From Bacteroides sp. (GTDB lineage: Bacteria; Bacteroidota; Bacteroidia; Bacteroidales; P3), in NCBI GenBank assembly GCA_023662825.1, contig JAMPIH010000004.1:1-64000 (forward strand): a stretch of 64,000 nucleotides of DNA, read 5' to 3'. The number at the start of each line of letters is the position of its first letter. The stretch's first letter is position 1. Under the pieces are notes generated by a model. That model was not told the DNA's origin. It ran no database searches and saw only the letters and a program-made list of their open reading frames with translations. Positions 42,125 to 51,806 of this stretch are shown here, piece after piece. Both the position numbers and the translations under genes were made by a program.

Positions 42125-43156
42125 ATGGCGACCGATTTCGACCCGGAAGCTCCGCTTTCGCCCAACGGCAACTATTTCGGTTTTCCCTACACGCAGCAGG
42201 AAGCCAAGCTGATATTGGTTTCCGTGCCTTGGGACGTCACCACCTCCTACCGCCCCGGGGCGGCACAAGGCCCGCAGGCCATACGCCAGGCCTCCCTGCA
42301 ATTGGACTTCTACGATTTCGAGATACCCGACGCCTACAGACTCGGCATCGGGACCCTGGATTTTTCCGAATCCGAAAAGATCGCGGAACGCTCGGCACAG
42401 TTACGCCCCTTGGCGGAAAAAGTAATCGAACAGGGCGAGGAAAACACGCCCGAAGAACTGGCCGAGGTAAACGCCGGCAGCGCATCCGTAAACGATTGGC
42501 TGCACGACACGGCCTCCGCACTGTTGGCGCAGGGCAAGCACGTGGGCGTGGTAGGCGGCGACCACAGTTCCCCCCTGGGATTGATGCGCGCCTTGGGCGA
42601 GAGACACGGCGCGTTCGGCATCCTGCATTTAGACGCCCACGCCGACTTGCGCAATGCCTACGAAGGCTTTACGTACTCGCACGCCTCCATCATGCACAAC
42701 GCCCTGCAGCTGCCTTGTGTGGAAAAACTGGTTCAGTTAGGCATCCGGGACGTATGCCGAAGCGAACAGAACCTGGTAAAGGAATCGAACGGCCGGATAC
42801 GTCAGTTTTCGGATATGGAGGTGCAGAAAAGGCTTTTCGAAGGCTACACCTGGAACGATATCTGCCGGGAAGTCATCGACGCCCTGCCCGCCAAGGTCTA
42901 TGTAAGTTTCGATATCGACGCCCTTCAGCCCGCGCTCTGCCCGCATACGGGAACGCCGGTGCCGGGTGGACTGGAATTTTCCCAGGCGCGCTATCTGCTG
43001 TCTCTGTTGCGGAAAAGCGGAAAACAGATCATAGGCTTCGACCTCTGCGAGGTAGCCCCGAACCCCGCCGACCCTGCCGATGAATGGGACGGGAACGTGG
43101 GTTCAAGGATTCTGTATATACTTTGCAACATGCTGCTGGCCCCGGCAAAAGCCTAA
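42125..43156 (+). CDS. Ureohydrolase (arginase/agmatinase/formimidoylglutamase family)
   Basis: 343 residues with the metal-binding motifs GGDHSSPLGL (about residue 141), DAHADLRNAYEGFTYSHAS (about 164) and SFDIDALQPALCP (about 261), which hold two manganese ions. Sequence around TGTPVPGGLEF fits the family, but which guanidino substrate is used cannot be read; Bacteroidetes members are often annotated as formimidoylglutamase. Convergent with the YggS-like gene, overlapping by four bases. Confidence 0.85.
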   Translation: MATDFDPEAPLSPNGNYFGFPYTQQEAKLILVSVPWDVTTSYRPGAAQGPQAIRQASLQLDFYDFEIPDAYRLGIGTLDFSESEKIAERSAQLRPLAEKVIEQGEENTPEELAEVNAGSASVNDWLHDTASALLAQGKHVGVVGGDHSSPLGLMRALGERHGAFGILHLDAHADLRNAYEGFTYSHASIMHNALQLPCVEKLVQLGIRDVCRSEQNLVKESNGRIRQFSDMEVQKRLFEGYTWNDICREVIDALPAKVYVSFDIDALQPALCPHTGTPVPGGLEFSQARYLLSLLRKSGKQIIGFDLCEVAPNPADPADEWDGNVGSRILYILCNMLLAPAKA

Positions 43157-43836
43157 TAGAGTTTAAGGCTGTAGTCGCGCGCGCCGAAAATGGAGCTGCC
43201 GATACGCACCAGGGTACTGCCCTCCTCCATCGCGACCGGGTAGTCGTCCGACATGCCCATCGATATTTCCCTGAAATGCTCCTCTCCTGCAAAATAGCCG
43301 GCCTGTAAGGTCTGGAAGATATTCCGAAGCGAGGCGAACTCGCGGCGCACCTGCTCCTTGCTGTCGGTAAAGGTGGCCATGCCCATCACCCCGTCTATAC
43401 GCACATTCCGCATGGCCTTGTATTGCGGTGATTCCAGCAAGGCTCTGGATTCAGCAAGGTTCAGCCCGAACTTGGTCTCCTCTTCGGCTATATGGAACTG
43501 CAAGAGACAGGGCACCACGCGGTTCTCCTTGGCGGCCGCCTTGTTCACGTCTTCCAATAATTCCAGGCTGTCGATGCTGTGGATCAGGCTCACATAGCCG
43601 ATGATGTACTTTATCTTGTTGCGTTGCAGATGCCCGATAAAATGCCATTCGATATCGGAGGGCAACACCTCGTGCTTGGCGCGCATTTCCTGCGCCTTGT
43701 TCTCGCCGAACACACGCTGCCCCGCATCGTACACTGCCTTTATTTCTTCTACGGTCTTGTACTTCGATACCGCCACCAGGCGCACGCCCGGTTTGATCGT
43801 GGCGGCCACTTTTCTGTAGTTTTCCTGTAACATCAC
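43153..43836 (-). CDS. YggS-family PLP-binding protein
   Basis: 227 residues. VAVSKYKTVEEIKAVYDAG carries the lysine that binds pyridoxal phosphate; FGENKAQEM, WHFIGHLQRNKIKY and GMSDDYPVAMEEGSTLVRIG complete the family pattern. These proteins keep PLP and amino-acid pools balanced. Start MMLQENYRK; it overlaps the ribF-like gene upstream by four bases (ATGA), so coupled. Confidence 0.93.
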   Translation of the reverse strand: MMLQENYRKVAATIKPGVRLVAVSKYKTVEEIKAVYDAGQRVFGENKAQEMRAKHEVLPSDIEWHFIGHLQRNKIKYIIGYVSLIHSIDSLELLEDVNKAAAKENRVVPCLLQFHIAEEETKFGLNLAESRALLESPQYKAMRNVRIDGVMGMATFTDSKEQVRREFASLRNIFQTLQAGYFAGEEHFREISMGMSDDYPVAMEEGSTLVRIGSSIFGARDYSLKLY

Positions 43837-44627
43837 GCGTAAAGATGCAAACGTTTTATAAAACTCAAACGGATTTCCTCACCCTCGGCCAAGGTATGCA
43901 GGTCGGGAAGCGCCAGACGTTCGTCTAACTGCGCCACCGTAAAATTGAACTTCGCCCCGTTCTTGACCTTCACCAGGTAGGAGCCGGCGCCGGGCAAGAG
44001 CTTATGAGGGTCCGACACCAGGCAGGCACCGTTCCGATATACGCCCGACAGACCGTAGGCATAGCCCAACAGTTCGTTGGCCTGCGCCACGTTGCCGTCC
44101 TCCAGCAACTGGCGGATGCGGGTCGAGCTTACGTGCTGTTTCTGCACCACCTGTTCCGGAAAGCGGTCCACCGCGAAACCGTAACGCCTGCCGTAATCGA
44201 GCATCTGCTCGTAACTGCCTTCCCGGTTATGCCCGAAGTTGTGGTTGTAGCCCACCACCATCTTCTTCACGCCTATTTTTTCCACCAGAATCTTCTCAAT
44301 AAAACCGGAATACGGAATCTTGGAGAATTCCTCGTCGAAACGCACCATCACCAGCACGTCCAGGCCGGCCTTGGCCAGCAGTTCCGTTTTCTCGGCATCG
44401 GTGGAAAGCAAGCCGAAACGCTGCGCGTAGGCATCGAACGAATGCAGCACCAGACGCGGATGGGGCGAGAATGTTATCAGCACGCTGTTGCCCCGTATCA
44501 GTTCCGCTTCGTGCTTGAGCAAACCGATAATGCACTTGTGCGCCGCATGTACCCCGTCGAAAGAACCCACGGTAACCACCGGATTCTTAACCGGCTTCCA
44601 GTTTTCCAGTCCGTGAACCAATTCCAT
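43833..44627 (-). CDS. ribF: RibF-like FAD synthetase without a recognisable riboflavin kinase domain
   Basis: 264 residues; usual bifunctional RibF is about 310. The N-terminal FMN adenylyltransferase part is complete: VGSFDGVHAAHKCIIG, LITFSPHPR, VVGYNHNFGHNREGSYEQML and STRIRQLLEDGNVAQANELLG. The C-terminal part that should carry the flavokinase motif (G.TLGFPTAN and an acidic GVY..) is short and lacks it, although YGLSGVYRNG and EEIRLSFIKRLH remain. It may make FAD only, with another protein phosphorylating riboflavin. Confidence 0.85.
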   Translation of the reverse strand: MELVHGLENWKPVKNPVVTVGSFDGVHAAHKCIIGLLKHEAELIRGNSVLITFSPHPRLVLHSFDAYAQRFGLLSTDAEKTELLAKAGLDVLVMVRFDEEFSKIPYSGFIEKILVEKIGVKKMVVGYNHNFGHNREGSYEQMLDYGRRYGFAVDRFPEQVVQKQHVSSTRIRQLLEDGNVAQANELLGYAYGLSGVYRNGACLVSDPHKLLPGAGSYLVKVKNGAKFNFTVAQLDERLALPDLHTLAEGEEIRLSFIKRLHLYA

Positions 44628-44629
44628 GG

Positions 44630-46459
44630 CTAAAAGTCGATGCTTAGGCCCACCATAAAGTTAAAGCGGTACGAAGGCACGTCATACCACCGGAAATAGC
44701 GTTGGGATATCAGGTTGTTCAAATCCACGAAGGCCGTCATACGCTTGATAAAGCGGTACTCGGCGCCTATGCTCCAGTCGAAGCAGCCCTTGAGCGTAAC
44801 TTCGCGGCCTTTCCTGTCCCTCGCCTTCATGTTGGTGTAGCCCTTCATCGTGGTATATACCCACACCCGGTTCACGATATTGTAGCGGAAATCCAGGTGT
44901 GCGGTAAATTCGGGCATATAGTAGAGTTTCTTGCTGTAATGCGAGTATTCGGCATCCACGTGTGCCAGAATCTTCTCGCTCCAAAGGAAATTCAAGTCGC
45001 CGCGCAGCTTGAGGTTGAACACTTTCCCGCTGTATAGCGGTGTAAAATCATTGTATCCGTAAAAATTGAAACGGGCACCGTAATCGTAGCGGTAATAGTC
45101 GAAACTCAGCACATCTTCCATAAAATGGGCCGAAACCTGCAGTTTGTAGTCGATATGGCGGCTGAAATTCCCACTCAAGCCGGCGTAGGCGTTGAATTTA
45201 TCGCGCGTAAACTTCAAATCGCCGTACATCAAGGGATGCAGGAAGGGATTGGTTGCCGAAATCCTGTCCACCGTGTTGCGTTCCACGCCGCCTCCCGTTC
45301 CGATAAAGAAGGTGAACGCGCGCGGAATGATATGCAGTTTCAAGTCCACCACCGGATTGAACTGGAATCTGGCGCCTTTCTCCACGCCGTCGCCCCCGCC
45401 ATGCCCGTAAATATGGAACACCAAGTCGGCATTCAATTCCACAAATTCGTACTTAAAGCGGATGGTCGGCTGAAAATTTACATGATAGGCGTTGCGCAAT
45501 ACGTTTCCCTTGTGAAATTTCTCGTTGTTCACGCCATACCAATAACTGTCGTTGATTCCGTCGCGGTACATATTGTCTTCGAAACGGAAACGGCCGCCTA
45601 TGCTGAACATATCGGCCGAACGCCGGTTCTCGACCACCACTTTCGAAACGCCCCCGTCGAGAATAACCGTATTCTCAATGGAACGCCAGTTGGTAAGGTT
45701 CAGGTTGTAATCAGCCTTGGCGTCGAAGCGCAAGTCGTTGTAGGCGGAGGCATTGTCGGTAAAGGTAAGTATGCCGCGCGCGTTCTGGAACCAGCGTTTC
45801 GGATTGTTCGCCGCGCTGTTGTTCGGCATTCCCCCCACGTCATTGCTCCCCTTGATGCTTTCTATGATCGCCGCGTCTTCCTTTCTCGCCGAATCGTTGA
45901 TTCCGTAACAGTTCACCGCCTTCTGGCCGTACATGATTTCCAGTGCCGTATTGAACTTCTCGCCGAAAAGACGACCCACCACATCGGCCTCGTTAAGCGA
46001 ATGGTTAGTCTTTACGCTGCTGTATTTCTTTATCTTGCCGTAGGCGGAATGATGCCGGTAGGCGGCCGCCACCTCGTATTTACGGTTGCGCCCCATGGCG
46101 AAATTGGCGTCCACCAAAGGCGAGAGATGGTTACCGAAGCCCACCTTGACGCTGTTGTTGAACAATTTGGGAATCGGTTCGCCCAACACCTTGGCCGGCT
46201 TGATGTTTTCGGTGGGATACACGGTGGCGAACGGACGGGAGATAATCTGGATGTCGGAAGGCGGCACCAATATGGAGGTATCGGCGGTCCGCGGCATGAA
46301 CACCGGCTTTTCCACCGCTCCCAATTCCGGTTGGTAGGGGGCGGTCACCACCACGTTCTCGTTATAGCCGTTCTGCGTTTTGCCGTTGTCCTGCGCCTGA
46401 ACCGGAACCATACACAGGCTTCCAAAGACACCGGCGATCAATATGGATTTTATTTTCAT
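44630..46459 (-). CDS. TonB-receptor-like outer-membrane barrel without a plug domain
   Basis: 609 residues, signal ending VQAQ, a short N-terminal segment NVVVTAPYQPELGAV reminiscent of the start of a plug, then a barrel of many alternating strands ending in FMVGLSIDF, with the terminal phenylalanine expected for BAM substrates. No full plug or SusD partner. Paired with the giant TPR protein upstream, a common pairing in Bacteroidales, of unknown function. Confidence 0.7.
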   Translation of the reverse strand: MKIKSILIAGVFGSLCMVPVQAQDNGKTQNGYNENVVVTAPYQPELGAVEKPVFMPRTADTSILVPPSDIQIISRPFATVYPTENIKPAKVLGEPIPKLFNNSVKVGFGNHLSPLVDANFAMGRNRKYEVAAAYRHHSAYGKIKKYSSVKTNHSLNEADVVGRLFGEKFNTALEIMYGQKAVNCYGINDSARKEDAAIIESIKGSNDVGGMPNNSAANNPKRWFQNARGILTFTDNASAYNDLRFDAKADYNLNLTNWRSIENTVILDGGVSKVVVENRRSADMFSIGGRFRFEDNMYRDGINDSYWYGVNNEKFHKGNVLRNAYHVNFQPTIRFKYEFVELNADLVFHIYGHGGGDGVEKGARFQFNPVVDLKLHIIPRAFTFFIGTGGGVERNTVDRISATNPFLHPLMYGDLKFTRDKFNAYAGLSGNFSRHIDYKLQVSAHFMEDVLSFDYYRYDYGARFNFYGYNDFTPLYSGKVFNLKLRGDLNFLWSEKILAHVDAEYSHYSKKLYYMPEFTAHLDFRYNIVNRVWVYTTMKGYTNMKARDRKGREVTLKGCFDWSIGAEYRFIKRMTAFVDLNNLISQRYFRWYDVPSYRFNFMVGLSIDF

Positions 46460-46491
46460 TGTACCTTTCCTTTTCTTGGTTCAAGCCCCGC

Positions 46492-49400
46492 TTACATGGC
46501 AGGCAATACGATTTCTTCCGGCTCTTCGTAGCGCGAGGAACGGAATTCCTGCTCGCTTTCCAGCTCGGCGCTTTCCCGCTGCAGGATCATCTCCATTTTC
46601 TGCGAGGCGAGGTCTTTCAGGTCGTCGCCCTCGTAGTTGTCGATAATGCTCTGCAGGGTCTGCTTGGCCTGCAGGATATTGCCTTTCTGATAGTAGATGT
46701 CCGCCCACAGCAGATAGGTCTTCACCAGATAGTATTCGTTCATGGACGATTGGCTGATGTAGTCGAAAATCATGCGCTCGGCCTCGTCGTACAGCCCCGC
46801 CTTTACGCGCTGTTCCAGCAAGGCATAGCGTGCCAGCGATGCATAATCGGTATTCTGCGATTTGGCCAGCACTTCGTACTGCTGCATGGCCAGTTCGTTC
46901 TCGCCGATAGCCGGAGCGGTCTGGGCAATCAGGTAACGGGCCTCCTCGATCTCCTGTTCCGATACCCCGTACTGGCGTATCACGTCCAGGGCCGATTCCA
47001 CCGCATCCTTGCCCATGCCCAATATCCGCAGGCAGCGCATCTCGCCCACCTTGGCGGCCACGGTCTGCGCCTGTTCGGTTGCCGTTTCCTTGAGCTTGCG
47101 GTAATAGCCCAAGGCCGGTTTGTATTCCTTGTCGGCATAACACATATCCGCCAGCTTGCGGGTGGCTTCCTCGGCATCGGGCACCGGCAGTTGCGAGATC
47201 TTGATGTAGGCGGCCTTCAGGTTTTCGCGGTCGTTGTTCCTTTCGGCGCAAAGGGCGGCATTCCGCCAGGCCTCCACCGCGAACAAGCCCTCCGGATAGG
47301 ATTCCGTATATTTCTTGAACCCGTTGAACGCCTGCACGTAGTCTTCTTCCAGCAAAAAGTTCTCAGCGGCCATATAGGTAAGCGAATCCTGCTCGGCCTC
47401 GTTGATCTTGATGTTGGGCAACCTGTTCACATAGGCGAAAAACTTGTCGATCTGATTCATCGACATATAGATGTTACGGATGCTCACCAAGGCCTGCCGC
47501 CCCTCTTCCGTGGAAGGATTGCGCTCGGCCACGTGCTTGAAGCACCGCAGGGCCTCTTCGTTCTCGCCCCGGTTAAAATAGATAAGCCCCATCTTCGACC
47601 AGGCCGAAAGCGCCTGCGGGGAACGCGGGTAACGGTCGCGCAAGCGGCCGTAATACAGCAATGCCTTGTCGGCATCGTTCAACATCATGCAGGTAGATGC
47701 CAGTTCGCTGTAAACGCGCGGCATATAGGGCGATTGGGAGAACTGTTCGGTCATCTTCTGCAGGTATTCCGCCTTCGAGGCATACAGGCCGCGCGCCCCT
47801 TGGCAGAGGGCAATCTGCAGGTAGGCGTAATCGGCGGGCTTGTAACCCTGCTGCAAGGCCGAGGTATAGGCGTTCACCGCCGCCTCGTATTCTTCCTGCA
47901 TATAGCGGCAGTCGCCCAAGCGCCCGTAGGCGTCGGCCACCAAGGCGGCATCGTCCAGGGTGGCGGGGCGTTTCAGAAAATCCTCGAAATAACGTATGGC
48001 CAAGGGATAGTTCACCATCTCCATGGCCGTATAGCCCAGGTTGTAGAGCGCCTGCGCGTATTCGGGCTGACGCTGCGCACCCGAAGCCTTGACAAAGCGT
48101 TCGTAGGCCTTCTGTGCCGTGGCATAGTTGCCCGCAACGAACTGACATTCGCCCTGCCAGAAACTGGCGCGCGCCGTCAGGCCTTCGTCGTAGCCGTTGG
48201 CCACGCAACGTTCAAAAAACGACAGCGCCGTGCCGTAGGCCTTGCGCTTGAACGATTCCACACCCTTGTTGAACAGCAGCCGCTGCCCGGCCTCCTTTAA
48301 CTGCGGCGTATGCTGCGGTATCTTTTCGAGCGAGGCCAAGGCCATGTCATAGTTCTTGGTGGTCATGTAGATACTTACCAGATACGAATAGATGCGTTTG
48401 TTGTAGGGCGATTGCGGATAAGCTTCCAGAAAATCCTCCAACACCTTGACGGATTCGTGATAAGGGGTCAAGCCCAGCTCGTAGGCCAGTTGCGCCTGAT
48501 GGTACATGGCGTCCTCGCGCATCACCTCGTTCTGGCCGCGGATCTTGGCCACGTCGGCAAAGGCGTTCATGGCGAACTTCTTGTTGCCCTGCATCGCGTA
48601 GCAGTACGCCAGATGATACAAGGCGGTCTGCCTCAAGGCATCGTCTGGATTCAAGGGCAGCACTCCCTGAAAATGATAGGCCGCCGAATCGTAATAATGG
48701 TTCTTGTAGTAACAATAGCCCAGGATAAACCGGCCCGCAGCATCGGGCACCACCGACGAATTCTTAAAGAACGACACCATATAGGGCAAGGCTTCCGCAT
48801 AACGGCCTTCCTTATAATACGCCTCGCCCAGCAAGCGGCCTATCTCGGCAGCCCGCTGCGGATTGCGCGCGTTCTCCATCAGTTCCGGCCCCGTTTCCAA
48901 CACCTTCCTGCTGTCGCCCAGGGCATGGTGGCACTGCAGCTGGAACAGCGGCACGATGGCGGAGAACGTGGGGTCGTCGGCTATCATGTTGAAGGCCTCC
49001 AAGGCATTCATGTACATGCCTTCGGTGTAAAGGATGTAGGCGTAATAATAGGTGGCCACCACCTGATAGCGGTTCTCGCGGTCCTTGAGCTGGGCGAAGG
49101 CCAGCTTGGCCTCCGCATATTTCTTCTGCACGAAAGCCGCGTAGCCGCTGCGGAAATAATAGCGGTCGGCTTCCTCGCCCTTAAGGCTTGCCTCCACCGG
49201 ATCCACCATCTTGAAGTAGTTATAGGCCGAGGTATAGCGTTTGTAGTCGTACTCGAAATTGGCCAACTGCAGGTAGGCGGTGTTGACACGGTTGCTGTTG
49301 GGATAGGCCTCCACGAAATCGCGCAGGGCCGAGGCTCCGTTCTTGTGAAACAGCAGCACGTCGCACATGGCGCGGTAATACATGGCTTCCGATACGAAAT

Positions 49401-49599
49401 AGGTGTTTTCCACCGGGTCGATACGCCGCTGAACCACCCCGAACGCCCGTTTGGCCGCACCGTACTTGGCGTTCTCGTACAGACGCACCGCATCGTAAAA
49501 TCCCTGTTCGGGCTCGTCGTAACGCGCCGTGTTCTGCGCCTCACCCCAGGCACACAGTCCCAGGCACAGGCAACCCAACACTAACTTCTTCTTGTTCAT
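46492..49599 (-). CDS. Very large exported tetratricopeptide repeat protein
   Basis: 1035 residues with a signal peptide (ACLCLGLCAWGEAQ-like start) and many TPR units along the whole length, e.g. YHLAYCYAMQGNKKFAMNAF, AYGRLGDCRYMQEEYEAAVN and MGLIYFNRGENEEALRCFKH. About 20 or more helical repeats would form a superhelix in the periplasm. It may act as a chaperone or scaffold for the barrel encoded just downstream. The last residues are acidic (SSRYEEPEEIVLPAM). Confidence 0.8.
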   Translation of the reverse strand: MNKKKLVLGCLCLGLCAWGEAQNTARYDEPEQGFYDAVRLYENAKYGAAKRAFGVVQRRIDPVENTYFVSEAMYYRAMCDVLLFHKNGASALRDFVEAYPNSNRVNTAYLQLANFEYDYKRYTSAYNYFKMVDPVEASLKGEEADRYYFRSGYAAFVQKKYAEAKLAFAQLKDRENRYQVVATYYYAYILYTEGMYMNALEAFNMIADDPTFSAIVPLFQLQCHHALGDSRKVLETGPELMENARNPQRAAEIGRLLGEAYYKEGRYAEALPYMVSFFKNSSVVPDAAGRFILGYCYYKNHYYDSAAYHFQGVLPLNPDDALRQTALYHLAYCYAMQGNKKFAMNAFADVAKIRGQNEVMREDAMYHQAQLAYELGLTPYHESVKVLEDFLEAYPQSPYNKRIYSYLVSIYMTTKNYDMALASLEKIPQHTPQLKEAGQRLLFNKGVESFKRKAYGTALSFFERCVANGYDEGLTARASFWQGECQFVAGNYATAQKAYERFVKASGAQRQPEYAQALYNLGYTAMEMVNYPLAIRYFEDFLKRPATLDDAALVADAYGRLGDCRYMQEEYEAAVNAYTSALQQGYKPADYAYLQIALCQGARGLYASKAEYLQKMTEQFSQSPYMPRVYSELASTCMMLNDADKALLYYGRLRDRYPRSPQALSAWSKMGLIYFNRGENEEALRCFKHVAERNPSTEEGRQALVSIRNIYMSMNQIDKFFAYVNRLPNIKINEAEQDSLTYMAAENFLLEEDYVQAFNGFKKYTESYPEGLFAVEAWRNAALCAERNNDRENLKAAYIKISQLPVPDAEEATRKLADMCYADKEYKPALGYYRKLKETATEQAQTVAAKVGEMRCLRILGMGKDAVESALDVIRQYGVSEQEIEEARYLIAQTAPAIGENELAMQQYEVLAKSQNTDYASLARYALLEQRVKAGLYDEAERMIFDYISQSSMNEYYLVKTYLLWADIYYQKGNILQAKQTLQSIIDNYEGDDLKDLASQKMEMILQRESAELESEQEFRSSRYEEPEEIVLPAM

Positions 49600-49603
49600 A
49601 AGG

Positions 49604-50173
49604 CTACCGATGTTTGGGTTTAACGGAAAACTTCATCTTGTAATCGTGCGAGACCGCGCCTTTGGCTATGTTGTCCAGCTTGCGGCGCAACATCGTCTTG
49701 CGCAAGGCGTTGAGGCGGTCAACAAACACCTTTCCGTTCAGGTGGTCGCACTCGTGCTGCAGCACGCGCGCCACATAGCCGTCGTGGGTCTCGTCGTGAA
49801 GCTCGCCCTTCAAGTCCATATAACGGATCTTGATGCGGGCATGGCGTTCCACGTCTTCGTGCACGCCCGGAAAGCTCAGGCAGCCCTCGTTGAACGCCCA
49901 TTTCTCACCATCTTCCTCGTAGATGTCGGGATTGATCAAGGCCTTTCTGAAACCGGCGGCCTTGGGGTCTTCTTCGGCAAAAGGCGTGGCGTCCACCACG
50001 ATCAGTCTTATCGAAAGCCCTATCTGCGGCGCGGCAAGCCCCACCCCGTTGGCTTCCTCCATGGTCTGGAACATATCTTCCACCAAGGTTTCCAAGCCGG
50101 GATAATCGAGGCCTATCTCTTCGGCCTGACGACGGAGCACCGGGTCTCCGTAAGCAACAATGGGATATATCAT
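49604..50173 (-). CDS. def: Peptide deformylase
   Basis: 189 residues with all three metal-site motifs: GVGLAAPQIG (about residue 43), EGCLSFPG (about 96) and HECDHLNG (about 140). It removes the formyl group from new proteins. Overlaps the ruvX stop by four bases. Confidence 0.96.
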   Translation of the reverse strand: MIYPIVAYGDPVLRRQAEEIGLDYPGLETLVEDMFQTMEEANGVGLAAPQIGLSIRLIVVDATPFAEEDPKAAGFRKALINPDIYEEDGEKWAFNEGCLSFPGVHEDVERHARIKIRYMDLKGELHDETHDGYVARVLQHECDHLNGKVFVDRLNALRKTMLRRKLDNIAKGAVSHDYKMKFSVKPKHR

Positions 50174-50586
50174 GATTCTTTGAATTGCATATAGGTTTGT
50201 AATATCAGCGTGGCGCTCACCATATCCACCGTGGCCTTGTCCTGACGCTGTTTTTTCCTGGCGCCCATCTCGAGGATGGAACGCTGGGCGATACGGGAGG
50301 TAAAACGTTCATCGACCCTTTCCAAGGGTATCTGCGGATAGGCTTTCCGGAAACGGTTCACGAAAGGCGTGATAAAACGCTCGCTCTCGGAGGGCGTGTA
50401 GTCCATCTGACGGGGTTCGCCCACCACCACGCAATCCACCGCCTCCCTGATCATGTATTCTTTCAGGAAACCCCACAACTCAGCGGTGGGCACGGTCTGC
50501 AAGCCGGTGGCGATAATGCGCAAAGGGTCGCTTACGGCAATGCCGCAACGTTTCCTTCCATAATCGATGGCCAAAATCCTGCCCAT
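50170..50586 (-). CDS. ruvX: RuvX/YqgF Holliday junction resolvase-like protein
   Basis: 138 residues from MGRILAIDYG (50586); a longer upstream frame lacks family similarity. RNase H-like fold motifs: LAIDYGRKRCGIAVSDPL at the start, VVVGEPRQMDYT in the middle and DERFTSRIAQ and KATVDMVSATLIL late. Family members process rRNA ends or junction DNA. First gene of the def operon, with a TAAATTCG promoter-like box at 50611-50618. Confidence 0.92.
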   Translation of the reverse strand: MGRILAIDYGRKRCGIAVSDPLRIIATGLQTVPTAELWGFLKEYMIREAVDCVVVGEPRQMDYTPSESERFITPFVNRFRKAYPQIPLERVDERFTSRIAQRSILEMGARKKQRQDKATVDMVSATLILQTYMQFKES

Positions 50587-50697
50587 AAGTACACAATAAT
50601 TCAGATTGCGCGAATTTAGGCAAAAAGAGAACCTTCGTGCGGACACTAAAAGATATTTTCCAACCTCAGACTGTTGAAAAAAAGACCGTAAACGGAT

Positions 50698-51174
50698 TTA
50701 ATACCGGTACTCGGTAACGTTGAAAACGGGCGTATTCGAATAGAACACCCGCAAGAGCTTGAGCATTTCCTCGCGCGCCTCCTCCACCGTATCGGCGAAA
50801 ATGGCTTCGTTCTTCTCCCCGATACTGTTGTTCATCACGATATAACTGTCGCGCTCCTTATTGTATTGGAATACAAAATAATAGGTGGGTTCGTGCTGGA
50901 TAATGAACGACTGCTGCGGTTCGAGCAGCGAGACGAACAGCACCAAGGCTTTTTCAAGATCGGGCTCATACACCGTCTCGCCATCGGAAGAAGCCACGCA
51001 GAAAGCCTGTTCGAAAACGTCGTGCGAAAAATTGGCCAAGGGTTTGTTGTAGTCGGCGGAACTTACCAGCGTCAGGTCAATATACGAACTTTGCGCCTGC
51101 ACGCAGGAAAGACCGCCCATCAGAAAAAAAAGCGGCAACAGAAGTATGTGGAACCGTTTTTTCATCATACCCAA
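50698..51174 (-). CDS. Exported protein of unknown function
   Basis: 158 residues; one of three close Met codons starts it, followed by a signal peptide ending SCVQAQ. The mature protein has about six predicted strands and a helix (EEAREEMLKLLRVFYSN). I do not recognise a family. Located between ruvX and lptC, on the same strand but separated by about 110 and 60 bases. Confidence 0.6.
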   Translation of the reverse strand: MGMMKKRFHILLLPLFFLMGGLSCVQAQSSYIDLTLVSSADYNKPLANFSHDVFEQAFCVASSDGETVYEPDLEKALVLFVSLLEPQQSFIIQHEPTYYFVFQYNKERDSYIVMNNSIGEKNEAIFADTVEEAREEMLKLLRVFYSNTPVFNVTEYRY

Positions 51175-51234
51175 AACTGCAAGGTTTCGTGCTGCAAATA
51201 TAAAACCCTTATCGCGAATAACAAATTTTTTTTA

Positions 51235-51801
51235 TCAACGGATAACCCCTCTCGGACGCCGCAGAACCACGTTTTCCATCCGCTCGTCGGAGTCGAAACC
51301 GTCGCCCTCCAGCACCAGTCCCGGACTTACCTTGCGCACCGCCACATCCGAGTAGATCTTCTTGGTCTGCTGGTTCCAGAACAAGGCCTCGGTATAAATG
51401 GTGTCGAGCGAACGGTAGTCATACACCTGCACGTTACCGAAAAACTTCATCAACTTCTTTTCCTGCAGGTTAATGGCCGAATCGGCGAACATGAGCACAT
51501 CCACCGTGTTGCCGTCCTCGTTAAAGAAGGTGGATTTTATGCCCTTGGGAAATACCTGATGCGGCTCTGTATCCGCCTCCTCGCCCGTATAGTTGCTCAT
51601 TACCGGATATTCCATAAACACCTGCGCCTTGCCCGCCTCGGTGGCCAGGGTATTGGAACCGTACACCGTCTGTCCGGGCGCGGTCGAAATATCGTCGAAA
51701 GGCATAAAGACCGCTTTCCTGCCTTGACACGAGCAAAGCAGGAAAGCGGCGGTCAGCCCCATCAAAATGATTGAAAGACCCTTATTCATCGTTTTTTCCA
51801 T
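51235..51801 (-). CDS. lptC: LPS export protein LptC
   Basis: 188 residues with lipobox FLLCSC after MNKGLSIILM. The mature region is a beta-jellyroll typical of LptC: GSNTLATEAGKAQVFMEYPV, DVLMFADSAINLQEKKLMKF, and DTIYTEALFWNQQTKKIYSD. LptC couples the inner-membrane LptBFG complex to the LptA bridge. Its neighbours (TPR, barrel, coaX) match the usual Bacteroidales order. Confidence 0.88.
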   Translation of the reverse strand: MEKTMNKGLSIILMGLTAAFLLCSCQGRKAVFMPFDDISTAPGQTVYGSNTLATEAGKAQVFMEYPVMSNYTGEEADTEPHQVFPKGIKSTFFNEDGNTVDVLMFADSAINLQEKKLMKFFGNVQVYDYRSLDTIYTEALFWNQQTKKIYSDVAVRKVSPGLVLEGDGFDSDERMENVVLRRPRGVIR

Positions 51802-51806
51802 AATGC

